This document shows positions 53,993-63,695 of a stretch of 64,000 nt of DNA, in pieces. Position 1 is the first letter of the stretch, and the number at the start of each line of letters is the position of its first letter. The translations under genes were made by a program, and so were the position numbers. The notes beneath the pieces are model-generated. The model was not told the origin of the DNA and searched no databases. It worked only from the letters and a program-made list of their open reading frames with translations. Origin of the DNA: Pseudoalteromonas sp. MEBiC 03607 (GTDB taxonomy: Bacteria; Pseudomonadota; Gammaproteobacteria; Enterobacterales; Alteromonadaceae); contig NZ_SRRY01000001.1 of the NCBI RefSeq assembly GCF_004792295.1, positions 3,045,501 to 3,109,500 of the forward strand, written 5' to 3'.

Positions 53993-55345
53993 TTAGAGTA
54001 GCAACAAGCTACCTAAGCCAAGAAAGGTGACAAAACCCACAATGTCGGTGACTGTGGTAAGAATCACAGAGCCTGAAAGAGCAGGATCGATTTTGAGCTT
54101 ATCCAAAATAGATGGGATCACGACTCCCGATAACGAGGCAGCCACTAAATTAAGTAAGATAGCGATAGTAATGGTTAAACTTAACATGCCATCGTTGAAC
54201 CAGAAATAAGTAAGCACGCCAATCACAAAGGCCCAAACACAGCCATTTAATGCCCCTACTCTTAGCTCTTTTTTCAACAGCGCTCTGCGGTTAGAGTCGG
54301 TCACCTGACCGAGTGCTAAACCGCGCACAATAACCGTTAACGTTTGACTACCTGCAATACCGCCCATAGAAGCGACAACCGGCATAAGTACCGCTAGTGC
54401 AACCACTTGCTCGATAGTTGCACCAAACAAACCGATAAACCAAGAGGCCAAAAACGCCGTTGCTAGGTTAATACCAAGCCAAATACCGCGGTTTTTTGCC
54501 GATTTAGTGACGCTTGAGAACAGATCCTCGTCTTCACGTAGACCACCCGCTTTTGCAGCGGCTTCGTCTGTTACTTCTTGACGCAATTCATAAGCTGATG
54601 ACACTGATAACCGGCCTAATAGTTTGTTGTCGGTGTTAACCACTGGCATCGCCATTTTTTCGCTATGAATAACCACTTCGGCCGCTTCATATAAGTCGTC
54701 ATCAGCGTGTAAAGCCGACACATCAAGGTTCGCGTAATCCAGCAGGCTGTCGTTATCATTGGCTTTAAATAACGAATTAATTGCCACTTCACCAATGAGT
54801 GTGCCTTTACGACTCACCAAATAAATCACTTCGGTGAACTGTGGTAAGCCTTTTTGAAAAATTTTACGCGCGCCAGCTACGGTGAGTTTTTCTGACACTT
54901 TAAGCGCATCAAAATCGAGCCAGTGACCTAGCTGCTCAGGGTTATATTGCTGTGCAAGGTCGTATTGCTTCGTTTGAACTTCATCAAGTTGTCTGCGTGC
55001 ATAATCAACAAAGCGTTCGGGAATAATTTCTTCAAGTTCAAGTAGCTCTTCAACGCTCACTTCGTCAAGTAACTTAAAGCCCTCAGCTTCATCTAAACTC
55101 TGTAACAACCAGCGACAACTATCACCACCTAAGTTAATGAAAATTTCATGCTGGGTATCTTCATCAAGTAATTGCCAAATTTCTAAACGTTGTTCTTTAG
55201 GTAATGCTTCAAACAATAACGATAAATGCTCAGTAGAAAGCTTTTCTTTAGCATCAGCAAGTAACTTATTTTTACGTGTTGTAGTGTCACACTGAAGCAA
55301 GTCATCAATTAACTGGGGAAGTTGGTCAACAGGATACTCAATCAT
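53993..55345 (-). CDS. mgtE: MgtE-family magnesium transporter
   Basis: A 450-residue magnesium channel. Domains: the superhelical MgtE N domain (about 1-130), a pair of CBS domains (about 135-255: FTEVIYLVSRKGTLIGEV, MAMPVVNTDNKLLGRLSV), a linking helix and five membrane helices (about 290-450) containing the pore sequence VLMPVVASMGGIAGSQTLTVIVRGLALG. Cytoplasmic N and CBS domains sense Mg2+ and gate the pore. GAGG precedes ATG 55345. It is monocistronic with its own terminator; no M-box leader is seen. Confidence 0.95.
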   Translation of the reverse strand: MIEYPVDQLPQLIDDLLQCDTTTRKNKLLADAKEKLSTEHLSLLFEALPKEQRLEIWQLLDEDTQHEIFINLGGDSCRWLLQSLDEAEGFKLLDEVSVEELLELEEIIPERFVDYARRQLDEVQTKQYDLAQQYNPEQLGHWLDFDALKVSEKLTVAGARKIFQKGLPQFTEVIYLVSRKGTLIGEVAINSLFKANDNDSLLDYANLDVSALHADDDLYEAAEVVIHSEKMAMPVVNTDNKLLGRLSVSSAYELRQEVTDEAAAKAGGLREDEDLFSSVTKSAKNRGIWLGINLATAFLASWFIGLFGATIEQVVALAVLMPVVASMGGIAGSQTLTVIVRGLALGQVTDSNRRALLKKELRVGALNGCVWAFVIGVLTYFWFNDGMLSLTITIAILLNLVAASLSGVVIPSILDKLKIDPALSGSVILTTVTDIVGFVTFLGLGSLLLL

Positions 55346-55500
55346 TTGAGACCTCGGTTAATTACATCAATAACAGTAGTCTAACGCAGCTTAATTAAAA
55401 TAACTGCCCGTAATTGATATATTTTTATCTTCATCCAATCAGTCATATAGGTGAGCTTAAGGACTTTTTTCAATTATCACTCAGTAAAACTAAGTGAGTA

Positions 55501-56499
55501 TTAGCCCTTCAATTGACTTGGCGTAAGCCCGGTCCAGCGTTTAAATGCTCGTCTGAAATTAGCAATATCATAAAATGATAAGCGCATGGCGACTTGCTCA
55601 TTGCATTGCTCGCGCATGGCAAGTAGGTAAATCGCTTTGCGCTTGCTTTGCTCATCATACAAAGTAGAAAAACGCACGCCATGGGCTTTCAGTTTGCGTT
55701 TGAAGGTTGCGGGGCTCATAGCAAATTGGCTGGCTACCTGCTCTAAATTTAACGCCGGATGTTGATAAATTAATCGGCTTACGGCTTCCACAAAAGTGCT
55801 GTTTGCAGTATTTAATGCCGCAAGTTGCGAGTTAATTTGTGAAAACCTAAAACTACTAAACGCGGGGTTAGTGAGCCTAAGCGCGTGTTTATTCAATACC
55901 CAACGGGTTATAGGCTTTTCAAAAGCGACTTTAAGACCTAAATGCTGCTCGTATTCTTGGCTATGTCTGGCGCGTTTATAGGCAAACTCAAACTGACAAG
56001 GGACTCGCTCACCCGCCACTTTTTTAAGAATTTGGTAAAACGCAGCGCTGTAAATTTCCATAACATACTGGCTTATTTCATCATCCAAGCCCACAGCATT
56101 TTGCAGCACAATGTAATACTGCTCGTTATGCACATAACTATAACTAAATAACAAAGGTGCCAGTTGCATTCGCAAATTGTGTAACTGCTTTAAAGCTTGG
56201 CCGATGTGCGCTGCATGTAACACGCCTTGGGCGGCAACAGAGGTATCGTTTGCTAGTTGACTGCCTAATAAAAAACCGCTGTCGGCGGACTTCATCAACT
56301 GCTTAAACTGCGTCAATAAGCGCACTTGCTGTGAAATACTAAACTGATGCTGCACACTCATTAAGTCTTGCTCAAACACCCCTGTGCCTCTGAGTAACTT
56401 ATGCAGTGCAATGCCGCGACTTAAGGCCAGTTCCACCAGCGTGGTGATCAGCCCCTGTGCGGTGAGGTATTTGTCATCTTGATTAAGATACGGCTTCAC
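55501..56499 (-). CDS. AraC-family regulator with PF12625-type N-terminal domain
   Basis: A 332-residue regulator. The N-terminal half (about 15-210) resembles the arabinose-binding-like domain of the OruR/ArgR group (PF12625): GLITTLVELALSRGIALHKLLRGTGVFEQDL, SFRFSQIN near the end. The AraC DNA-binding domain is at the C-terminus (about 240-330): LNLEQVASQFAMSPATFKRKLKAHG and ALSFYDIANFRRAFKRWTGLTPSQL-like second helix. GTG start at 56499 lies inside the end of the GGDEF gene (17-base overlap). It is divergent to the receptor/phytase operon and may control it. Confidence 0.88.
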   Translation of the reverse strand: MKPYLNQDDKYLTAQGLITTLVELALSRGIALHKLLRGTGVFEQDLMSVQHQFSISQQVRLLTQFKQLMKSADSGFLLGSQLANDTSVAAQGVLHAAHIGQALKQLHNLRMQLAPLLFSYSYVHNEQYYIVLQNAVGLDDEISQYVMEIYSAAFYQILKKVAGERVPCQFEFAYKRARHSQEYEQHLGLKVAFEKPITRWVLNKHALRLTNPAFSSFRFSQINSQLAALNTANSTFVEAVSRLIYQHPALNLEQVASQFAMSPATFKRKLKAHGVRFSTLYDEQSKRKAIYLLAMREQCNEQVAMRLSFYDIANFRRAFKRWTGLTPSQLKG

Positions 56500-57400
56500 A
56501 ATGGCTGACTCTTTGTTGTTTTTGTTGTTGTAACTTAGCGTGTAAACGCGAGCTTAAACTTTGTGGTGTATCGCCTTGTATACTGCCTACTAAGGCCGCT
56601 GTTACATCTTGAAACTTCGCGTGCTTTGCACCTTCGACCTTAAAAGCACAATGACTCAGCGCCGAGGTAATTTGCGCCACCAGCTCTTTCGCTTGTACTG
56701 CGCTGGTATTTGGCATTAGCACCATAAAGCAGTCTCCTGCATAGCGGCACACCACATCGCTAAGACGGCAATTCATCAATAAAAGCTCGCTTACTTCACC
56801 TAGTAAGCGGTCGCCTTCGATAAAGCCAAATTCAGCGTTAAAATCAGCAAAACCACGAATATCAATGGCGGCTAGTTGCAATGGCTGTGGCTCACTTAAC
56901 TGCTCTTTTAACACAGCTTGTAAGTAATCAGCCTTATACAGCCCGGTTATTGAACACACTAACTCATGCTCACGATGCTGTGCTTCACGGCGCTTTAACT
57001 GCCTATTCAGTACGTATTGCTCTTGGTGCCATTGATACAGCCCAAGGCTTGTGAAAATCATACCAATCGGCGCAGGCAATGATTCAATCCAAGTAAGCCA
57101 AGTATTGGTTGGTTGATGTAACCACTCATCAAATAAATCAAGGGAAGCTGAAAACATAAAAAGCCCAAGTCCAAGCACTAAAAAGCTGGTGACTTTGCCG
57201 GGCGGCCTCGAAATAAGCAGCGCAGCTATCCAAGTAAGGGTCATAAGCACAATGCCACCCTCGCCTAAAATATCTAACCATGCGATATCGGCTAGAGGCT
57301 TTAATTCTCCTGCTTGTGCGCTTAGCAAAAACGCAATTACAAACAGTGCAATAACAGCATTGGTTAAAAATCGATGATGAGTAAAAGGGTTATATCGCAT
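56483..57400 (-). CDS. Membrane GGDEF-domain protein with degenerate catalytic motif
   Basis: A 305-residue protein. Four membrane helices (about 12-28, 48-65, 70-88, 108-124) precede a GGDEF domain (about 150-285). The metal aspartate (AIDIRGFADFN, Asp180) is kept, but the signature GGDEF is AGDCF (221-225), so cyclase activity is doubtful. Such variants often work as sensors or receptors. No EAL domain. It is the first gene of an operon with the overlapping AraC gene. Confidence 0.88.
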   Translation of the reverse strand: MRYNPFTHHRFLTNAVIALFVIAFLLSAQAGELKPLADIAWLDILGEGGIVLMTLTWIAALLISRPPGKVTSFLVLGLGLFMFSASLDLFDEWLHQPTNTWLTWIESLPAPIGMIFTSLGLYQWHQEQYVLNRQLKRREAQHREHELVCSITGLYKADYLQAVLKEQLSEPQPLQLAAIDIRGFADFNAEFGFIEGDRLLGEVSELLLMNCRLSDVVCRYAGDCFMVLMPNTSAVQAKELVAQITSALSHCAFKVEGAKHAKFQDVTAALVGSIQGDTPQSLSSRLHAKLQQQKQQRVSHCEAVS

Positions 57401-57684
57401 TCTCGTTACCTAACAATAATTCACGCTGCCATGCTAACTCGTTGGCGTTTAAAGCAGCAGGGTCATATTAGCTCAATGATGTGACAACAAAACGACAGTC
57501 AAACCTTGTTAAACCCCTTAAGCACTGTATTTACCTTAAAAAGATGGGGTTATTGCAGCTCAAAAGTACTTTTAAAATCCGCTAATCACTTGTTTTTACT
57601 GGCTGTTAGCGATTTTCTGTCACATTTGCGTCATTTAAGCTGCGTACTTTGCTCATCAAACCAAGGACAACCAGGAGCAAACCC
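57401..57684. other. Divergent intergenic region carrying regulatory signals
   Basis: A 284-bp gene-free region between the GGDEF/AraC operon and the receptor/phytase operon. It contains the Pho-box-like element and -10 described separately and no plausible ORF with a ribosome site. Confidence 0.7.
57617..57650 (+). promoter_or_regulatory. Pho-box-like promoter of the receptor/phytase operon
   Basis: CTGTCACATTTGCGTCAT (57617-57634) agrees at 14 of 18 positions with the PhoB consensus made of two 7-base CTGTCAT-type half sites spaced 11 bases apart. Exactly 10 bases later comes TACTTT (57645-57650), a plausible -10 at the distance seen in E. coli phoA. The receptor start is 35 bases further. 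Confidence 0.65.
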
Positions 57685-59985
57685 ATGAAACAATTTAAAA
57701 CGAAGGCGTTAGTAAGTGCCCTCGCCTTATGCCAATTTGCCGCTTACGCACAAGACGAACAAAGCAGCGATGAGAAAAAAGTAAAAGTCTCTGAAGAGCT
57801 TGTTGTATATGGCGAGATTGGTTATCGCAACCGCTCACAAGAGCTGGCACCGACGCTTGAATACTCACAAGAATACTTTCAACGTTTTGAACCGCTGACT
57901 GCCGGTGATGCATTAAAACGCGTACCAAGTGTGACGTTTTTATCGGATGTTTTAGAGTCTGATGGCGCCCGTATGCGTGGCTTAAGCCCAGCTTACACAA
58001 AGGTGCTTATCAACGGTGAAGAAGTACCTGGTGCAGGTGCTGACCGCTCATTCTTTGTTGACCGTATTCCTGCCGAGCTAATTGAGCGTGTAGAAATTAT
58101 TCGTGCTTCAAGTGCAAACCGCTCTGCCGATGCCATTGCCGGTACGCTAAACATTGTATTGCGTGACGGTTACAGCCTAGATGGTGGTTACCTTCGTGCG
58201 GGTGGCCTGCGTTATGACGATGGCGAATTAAAAGAAAGCTTTGCTGGTGTTTACGGCACTGAGTTTGCTGGCGGCCGTTTACTACTTGGTGCGAACTTAC
58301 AAGGTCGTTATAACCCAAAACAAAAATCAAGCCTACGCTATGGCGACAGCCCAGAGAATAACGCTAATTACAAAACCGAAGAATTTGATAACCGCGAAGA
58401 TCAATCAGATATTCGCGACGGTGACGATACCTCGCTAAACGCCAGCTACGAAATTGCTTTTGATAATGGCAGCAAGTTCGATATCAGCGCAATTTGGGTT
58501 GATACCGACCGTACTGAAGATGAGCGTTCATTCGAATATGACGATCCAACAGCAATCAATAACTCAATTGTTGAAGGCGGTAACCTTGAAACCGACAACG
58601 CCAATGTATCTTTCATCGATCAAACCAACTACAACATCAACTCGGGTTATGAGTTACCCCTTTTTGGTGGCACCAGTAAATTTAAGCTTGGTTTTGCAAG
58701 CTTTGAAGAGTCTGTTTACGAGCAAGAAGTAGAAATCGATACCTCTGAGTTACCTATGGTGTTTGAGGAAGAAGAAGAAACCGTAGACCTTGATGACAAA
58801 GAATGGTCATTACAATGGCAACATAGCTTATTTGCAGGCGAGAGCAAAACCATACAATTCGGTGCCTTTGTACAAGGTAAAGAGCGCGATACTGCGGTTT
58901 ATCAAGCCGAAAGTGAAAGCGAACAAAGCTTTACTAGCTGGGATCAGTTAAGCCAAACACCAATGTCACTGGCAGGCTTTAACAACGAGTTTGAAGCAGC
59001 CGCTGGTGGCGTCAATAAACTCGAAGAAGACCGCCTAGATGTGTTTGCATTAGTTAAGCACGAAGACCAAGACTTCTCGTGGGAGTTAGGTGTGCGCTAC
59101 GAAACAACTGACTCAACCATTACTGACAAAGCAGAAGGTGTCAGCGCTAAAAACGATTATGACTTTTTCTTACCATCGGCACATTTACGCTACAACGTCT
59201 CTGAAAACGGCCGTGTAAGTGCGTCGGTTGCACGTAGCTTACGTCGTCCTGACTTTGATTACATCACCCCAGCTCTACTTGAAAAAGAGCTAGGCGATAA
59301 CGACTTTTTAGGAAACCCAGACCTACAACCAGAATCATCGTGGGGTATGGACTTAGGCTATGAATATCGCTTAGGTAAAAGCGGCGTCGTGGGTATCAAC
59401 GTGTTCTATCGTGATGTCACAGACCTTATCGAAATAGCCAATACAGGCCAACAAGGTTCAGAAGGTGATGGTACTTACATTTTGCAACCGCGTAACACCG
59501 GTGATGGCAACGTAAAAGGTATCGAGCTTGATTTATCAACGCCGCTAAGCGCTATTAGCATGCCGAACACAGGGGTATTCTTTAACTACTCATGGCTTGA
59601 TTCAGAAGTAGATGACACTTTCGGTAGCCGTAAATTCAACGACCAATCTGACTACGTGTTTAACGTTGGTTTTATTCAAGACCTACCTGATTTAGGCGCT
59701 TCGTTCGGTGCAACTTACCGTAAACAAGGTGATGCTTATGGCCGTATCGTGGGTGAAGAAGTAACCACACACTACGGCGCAGACCTTGAACTATTCGTAG
59801 AAAAACGCTGGCAAGACGTCACGCTTCGTTTAGTGGGCTCAAACCTATTAGATGCAAGTAAAGACGAAACCTTTAACAAGTTCGACACGGTTGATGACCA
59901 AATCAACCGCGACTTTGACGAGTATGAATTGGAGTCTGAAGAAGCAGGCCCTGTTATTCAGTTAATGCTGCGCTACGCGTTTTAA
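57685..59985 (+). CDS. TonB-dependent receptor paired with phytase
   Basis: A 766-residue receptor. ATG 57685 is chosen over an ATG at 57649 because GGAGCAAACCC lies before it and the signal peptide (LVSALALCQFAAYAQDE) starts there. The TonB-box-like SEELVVYGEIGYR is followed by a plug (RMRGLSPAYTKVLINGEEVPG, RVEIIRASSANRSADAIAGTLNIVLRDG). The barrel ends in QLMLRYAF. The phytase gene begins 58 bases after the stop on the same strand, so the substrate is probably phytate or lower inositol phosphates released by it. Confidence 0.92.
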   Translation: MKQFKTKALVSALALCQFAAYAQDEQSSDEKKVKVSEELVVYGEIGYRNRSQELAPTLEYSQEYFQRFEPLTAGDALKRVPSVTFLSDVLESDGARMRGLSPAYTKVLINGEEVPGAGADRSFFVDRIPAELIERVEIIRASSANRSADAIAGTLNIVLRDGYSLDGGYLRAGGLRYDDGELKESFAGVYGTEFAGGRLLLGANLQGRYNPKQKSSLRYGDSPENNANYKTEEFDNREDQSDIRDGDDTSLNASYEIAFDNGSKFDISAIWVDTDRTEDERSFEYDDPTAINNSIVEGGNLETDNANVSFIDQTNYNINSGYELPLFGGTSKFKLGFASFEESVYEQEVEIDTSELPMVFEEEEETVDLDDKEWSLQWQHSLFAGESKTIQFGAFVQGKERDTAVYQAESESEQSFTSWDQLSQTPMSLAGFNNEFEAAAGGVNKLEEDRLDVFALVKHEDQDFSWELGVRYETTDSTITDKAEGVSAKNDYDFFLPSAHLRYNVSENGRVSASVARSLRRPDFDYITPALLEKELGDNDFLGNPDLQPESSWGMDLGYEYRLGKSGVVGINVFYRDVTDLIEIANTGQQGSEGDGTYILQPRNTGDGNVKGIELDLSTPLSAISMPNTGVFFNYSWLDSEVDDTFGSRKFNDQSDYVFNVGFIQDLPDLGASFGATYRKQGDAYGRIVGEEVTTHYGADLELFVEKRWQDVTLRLVGSNLLDASKDETFNKFDTVDDQINRDFDEYELESEEAGPVIQLMLRYAF

Positions 59986-60043
59986 TACACATAAGAGTTA
60001 TTAAGGCAGCGCATTGCTGCCTTGTTGTATATTTGGGGATCCC

Positions 60044-61972
60044 ATGAATTTTAAAAAACCACTTAATCTTGTTGCCAGTGCAGTAATGCTAAGCACCCTA
60101 GCTGCGTGTAGCCAAACAACGGCAACCGAGGCACCAAGCAAAAACCAATTAACAGCCTTTGGCACAACTGAAAATATGCAAGGCTCACAAGCGGCAGCCC
60201 TTGCTGATGACACTTGGCTATTAAGCTCACAAAGCCAAGGCCTACAACTTATTGATGCCACAGGTAAACAGCACGGATTACAAAAAGGTAACTTCGAAGC
60301 GCTATCTGTTAAAGCAATCAACAAAAACAGTTACCTTGTTGCTAGCATCGACAACGAAGCCGACCAAGCGGTGATTTTTAGCTTACAAAAAGCGCCTAAA
60401 TGGCAGCTGACTGAAATTAGCCGGATCAGCCCACCCAAAGCAAAACCTGAAGCGGTGTGTTTATTTGCTAACCCGACCACTCAAGCTGTGTCGGCGTTTG
60501 TGACAGACGCTCGTGGTCTTATCCGCGAAACACTGGTGTTTGATATGGCAAACAAACGCGCATTAAACCTTGAATTACGTGAGTTTGCTGGCGTAAGTGA
60601 AACATCAGGCTGTGCGGTTGATGATAACAGTAAAACTCTTTATTTAAGTGAAGGCGAGCTAGGCATTTGGCAAATTAACGCAGATGCTGAATCGCGCGCC
60701 GATAAAAAGCCCGTGGCTTTGATGTCGCCATTTGGCAGCTTAGCGCCTGAAGTTGGCGGTTTAAGCACAACAGATGATGGTAGCTTATGGTTCACCACCT
60801 CTGAAGATAACCAATTACATCGCTACGAAAAGAGTACTAAACGTTTTAGCAGCTGGCAATTTGCTGGTGAACTGGCGATTGAATCTGCCGCAGTGCGCTT
60901 TAACAATAAGCAAGCTGATATCGTGTTATACGATGACGAATCAGGTCATTATGTAAAAGGTCAAATAGATGGGCAGGCTAAACAACATAATAGCGCTAAA
61001 ACAGCCGCTGTTACTTACATCAATGCACAAGCGCAAACCGATGCAGTACGTGCTTTTGGTGATGCCGCCGATGACCCTGCCATTTGGGTAAATCCAAAAA
61101 ATGCAGCAAAAAGCCTAATTTTAGGCACCGATAAACGCCGTGGTTTAATGGTATATAACCTTGCTGGCAAAGAGCTACAAGCGCTAGAAACAGGCCGTTT
61201 AAATAATGTTGATGTGCGCCAACATGCTAGTATCAACAACGCAACGAATACCTGGATTGCAGGTAGTAACCGTTCTCATAACAGCATCAGTGTTTATAGC
61301 GTGGATACTCACAATCAGGTGCAACATCTTGCTGAGCTGCCAACGACTCTAAACGAAATTTACGGTATGTGTATGTACTCATCAAACACAGGCAACTATG
61401 TGTTTATGAATGACAAATCAGGCCTATTTCAGCAATACAAACTAACTGGTAATAATGAGAGCGTATCAGCACAACTAGTACGCGAATTTAGTGTACCGAG
61501 CCAACCAGAAGGTTGCAGTGCAGATGATAAAACCGCACAGCTATTTTTAGGTGAAGAAGACGAAGGTATTTGGTTTATTGGCGCTGAGCCAACAGCAGGA
61601 AATAAACCTGTAATGCTACAAACCGTGAACGATATGTTGGTTGATGATGTAGAAGGCATGGAAATCTATCACGCGAAAGATGCCCGTTATTTAGTGGTTT
61701 CTAGCCAAGGTGATTACAGCTATGTGCTTTATAAAATTATCGATGGCAATACCCCTAGCCTTGAATTTGCAGGTAAGTTTGCAATCAGCAATAACTTAGA
61801 GTTAGCAATAGATGGCGTTTCAGAAACCGATGGCTTAACGGTAACACCGGCTGCGCTTCCGGGCTACCCTGAAGGGGTGCTAATTGTGCAAGATGGTTAC
61901 AACCGTATGCCGCAAGCACCGCAAAACTTTAAGATTATTGATTGGCGCGAAGTAAAAAAAGCTATTCAATAA
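60044..61972 (+). CDS. Beta-propeller phytase lipoprotein, two-domain form
   Basis: A 642-residue lipoprotein (lipobox LAAC, Cys22). The C-terminal half (about 320-640) is a typical beta-propeller phytase: YINAQAQTDAVRAFGDAADDPAIWVNPKNAAKSLILGTDKRRGLMVY, LGEEDEGIWFIGAEP and VDDVEGMEIYHA. The N-terminal half (about 35-315) shows a related but incomplete propeller (SEGELGIWQINADAES, EVGGLSTTDDGSLWF). This matches the two-domain phytases known from Bacillus and marine bacteria. It removes phosphate from phytate at neutral pH with calcium. ATG 60044 is chosen over 60014 for signal and GGGG site. Confidence 0.93.
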   Translation: MNFKKPLNLVASAVMLSTLAACSQTTATEAPSKNQLTAFGTTENMQGSQAAALADDTWLLSSQSQGLQLIDATGKQHGLQKGNFEALSVKAINKNSYLVASIDNEADQAVIFSLQKAPKWQLTEISRISPPKAKPEAVCLFANPTTQAVSAFVTDARGLIRETLVFDMANKRALNLELREFAGVSETSGCAVDDNSKTLYLSEGELGIWQINADAESRADKKPVALMSPFGSLAPEVGGLSTTDDGSLWFTTSEDNQLHRYEKSTKRFSSWQFAGELAIESAAVRFNNKQADIVLYDDESGHYVKGQIDGQAKQHNSAKTAAVTYINAQAQTDAVRAFGDAADDPAIWVNPKNAAKSLILGTDKRRGLMVYNLAGKELQALETGRLNNVDVRQHASINNATNTWIAGSNRSHNSISVYSVDTHNQVQHLAELPTTLNEIYGMCMYSSNTGNYVFMNDKSGLFQQYKLTGNNESVSAQLVREFSVPSQPEGCSADDKTAQLFLGEEDEGIWFIGAEPTAGNKPVMLQTVNDMLVDDVEGMEIYHAKDARYLVVSSQGDYSYVLYKIIDGNTPSLEFAGKFAISNNLELAIDGVSETDGLTVTPAALPGYPEGVLIVQDGYNRMPQAPQNFKIIDWREVKKAIQ

Positions 61973-61982
61973 ATTACTCCGT

Positions 61983-62014
61983 AAAGGTGCTCGGTTTATC
62001 TGAGCACCTTTTTT
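61983..62014. terminator. Bidirectional terminator after the phytase
   Basis: AAAGGTGCTC (61983-61992) and GAGCACCTTT (62002-62011), then TTT. The permease gene on the other strand ends just beyond it. Confidence 0.85.
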
Positions 62015-62030
62015 ATCTGCACATGTTTAA

Positions 62031-63617
62031 TCAGTAAAATAGGTAACTAAAGCCCCCAACTATTGCTCCGTAAATTAGCATCGGCAAAAAGGTTTTCTTA
62101 AGCACTGGCCCTTCTTGATTATTCACTCCAACAATACTGGCTACAGCAATAATATTGCTAATACAGATCATATTCCCCATCGCCGCCCCTGTTGATTGCA
62201 ACGCAAGCACTAAGGTTTCTGATAAGCCCACTTGCTCAGCAATACCATATTGAATACCGCCAAAGGTAAGATTAGACACCGTTGCCGAGCCTGAAAAGAA
62301 AGTGCCGAGTGCCCCCAAGTACGAGGCAAATAACACCCAGTGCTCACCGCTTAAATCAGCAAAGGTACTCGCCATATAAAATATGGGCGCATTATAGCCG
62401 CCTTGCATTAAAATATTCACCATCACCAGCGCCCCGATTAAAGCAATACATGGCATAGCAATACGGCCTAAGGTGTCGGAGCACATTTGCTTTACTTGTG
62501 GCTTACTCATTTTAAGTAACGGCACGCAGATCAACACCACCAATACAAACGGGATCAAGGCTGGAACAAACAAGGTTTTATATGACCACTCCACTGAGGT
62601 GCCGAATATCTCATGTAAAGATAAGATCAGCGCTTTACTTGATTCAAATTGCGCAAAGCCCAAATTGACACTCAGCCAGAGCGTTTCGTCGTTAAGCAGT
62701 GCTTTAATACCCAGCTGATGAATACGGGTTATGACCAGCACAACAATCAAGAGTAATAGCGGGAATAAGGCTACAAACAGCGTTTTAGGTGTGAACTCAA
62801 CCTTGTTTTTCGAGCTTTGTGTATTTGCAGCTGATTTATCTAAACCCACTCCCCGGCTTGCCAAATAAATAGTGACTAATAGCCCCACTGCACCACCAAT
62901 CAGTGATGGAAACTCATAGTTCCACTGGGCAAACAACCAATAAGGCAAGACACATGAAAACACGCTTAGATAAATGAATACGCTATTTTGACGCACCTTT
63001 TTTAGTGGCAGCACTAGACACAGCGCAATCATAGGAATAACCAAAGCAGCAATAACATGACAAAGTGCCGTCCATTTTGAGATAGCCAGCACTTGCCCAT
63101 CATCTAACTGTAGCGCCGAAAAGCCAAACCACGTTGGCGTGCCCACAGCACCAAAAGAAACGGGAATTGAGTTTAAAATAAGAGTGAAAACAATCACTTT
63201 AAAAGGCGAGAAACCAAGCCCGACTAAAATAGGCGCAGCAATAGCCGCTGGCGTACCAAACCCCGATGCACCTTCGAGCATAAATGCAAATGCCCAACCT
63301 ATGATCATCAATTGCGCAACCTGATTACTACTTATTGATTCGAGCCAGTGTTTAATCGTGGTTTCGGCTCCTGATATTGCCAACATGCGATTAAGTAAAA
63401 TAGCCCCGGCAATAATCGAAATGGGCGTCATGACAGACAACACACCAGCAAACACATTGGCAAGCAACAGCCTTAAATCAGCTTGAAAGTAAAACAGTTG
63501 CAGTAAAGCAGCGAGCAGCGCCGTTATTGGTAAAGCAATGTAAGAAGCGATGGGGCTGCGTTTTACCATCATCCAGATCAATAGCAAAATAGGCAGTGCA
63601 GCCACTAGGGTATTCAT
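62031..63617 (-). CDS. lldP: L-lactate permease family transporter
   Basis: A 528-residue membrane protein with at least 12 helices of the lactate permease (LctP/LldP) family. The motifs AFMLEGASGFGTPAAIAAPILVGLGFSP and SIPVSFGAVGTPTWFG are characteristic, as is FFSGSATVSNLTFGGIQYGIA near the C-terminus. Its length is close to the usual 550. It imports lactate or glycolate with protons. AGGATGACCC precedes ATG 63617. No lactate dehydrogenase is in the window. Confidence 0.92.
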   Translation of the reverse strand: MNTLVAALPILLLIWMMVKRSPIASYIALPITALLAALLQLFYFQADLRLLLANVFAGVLSVMTPISIIAGAILLNRMLAISGAETTIKHWLESISSNQVAQLMIIGWAFAFMLEGASGFGTPAAIAAPILVGLGFSPFKVIVFTLILNSIPVSFGAVGTPTWFGFSALQLDDGQVLAISKWTALCHVIAALVIPMIALCLVLPLKKVRQNSVFIYLSVFSCVLPYWLFAQWNYEFPSLIGGAVGLLVTIYLASRGVGLDKSAANTQSSKNKVEFTPKTLFVALFPLLLLIVVLVITRIHQLGIKALLNDETLWLSVNLGFAQFESSKALILSLHEIFGTSVEWSYKTLFVPALIPFVLVVLICVPLLKMSKPQVKQMCSDTLGRIAMPCIALIGALVMVNILMQGGYNAPIFYMASTFADLSGEHWVLFASYLGALGTFFSGSATVSNLTFGGIQYGIAEQVGLSETLVLALQSTGAAMGNMICISNIIAVASIVGVNNQEGPVLKKTFLPMLIYGAIVGGFSYLFY

Positions 63618-63695
63618 GGGTCATCCTGTTGTTTTTTAGTGCTTTCCTTAATTAAAAGTATAGACAGGATAACCATAATCAGTATTTTTTATTTG

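Noticed and set aside
55479..55497. Weak hairpin after the AraC gene
   Set aside because: The stem has a wobble and mismatches and no clear T run, so it is not listed as a terminator.
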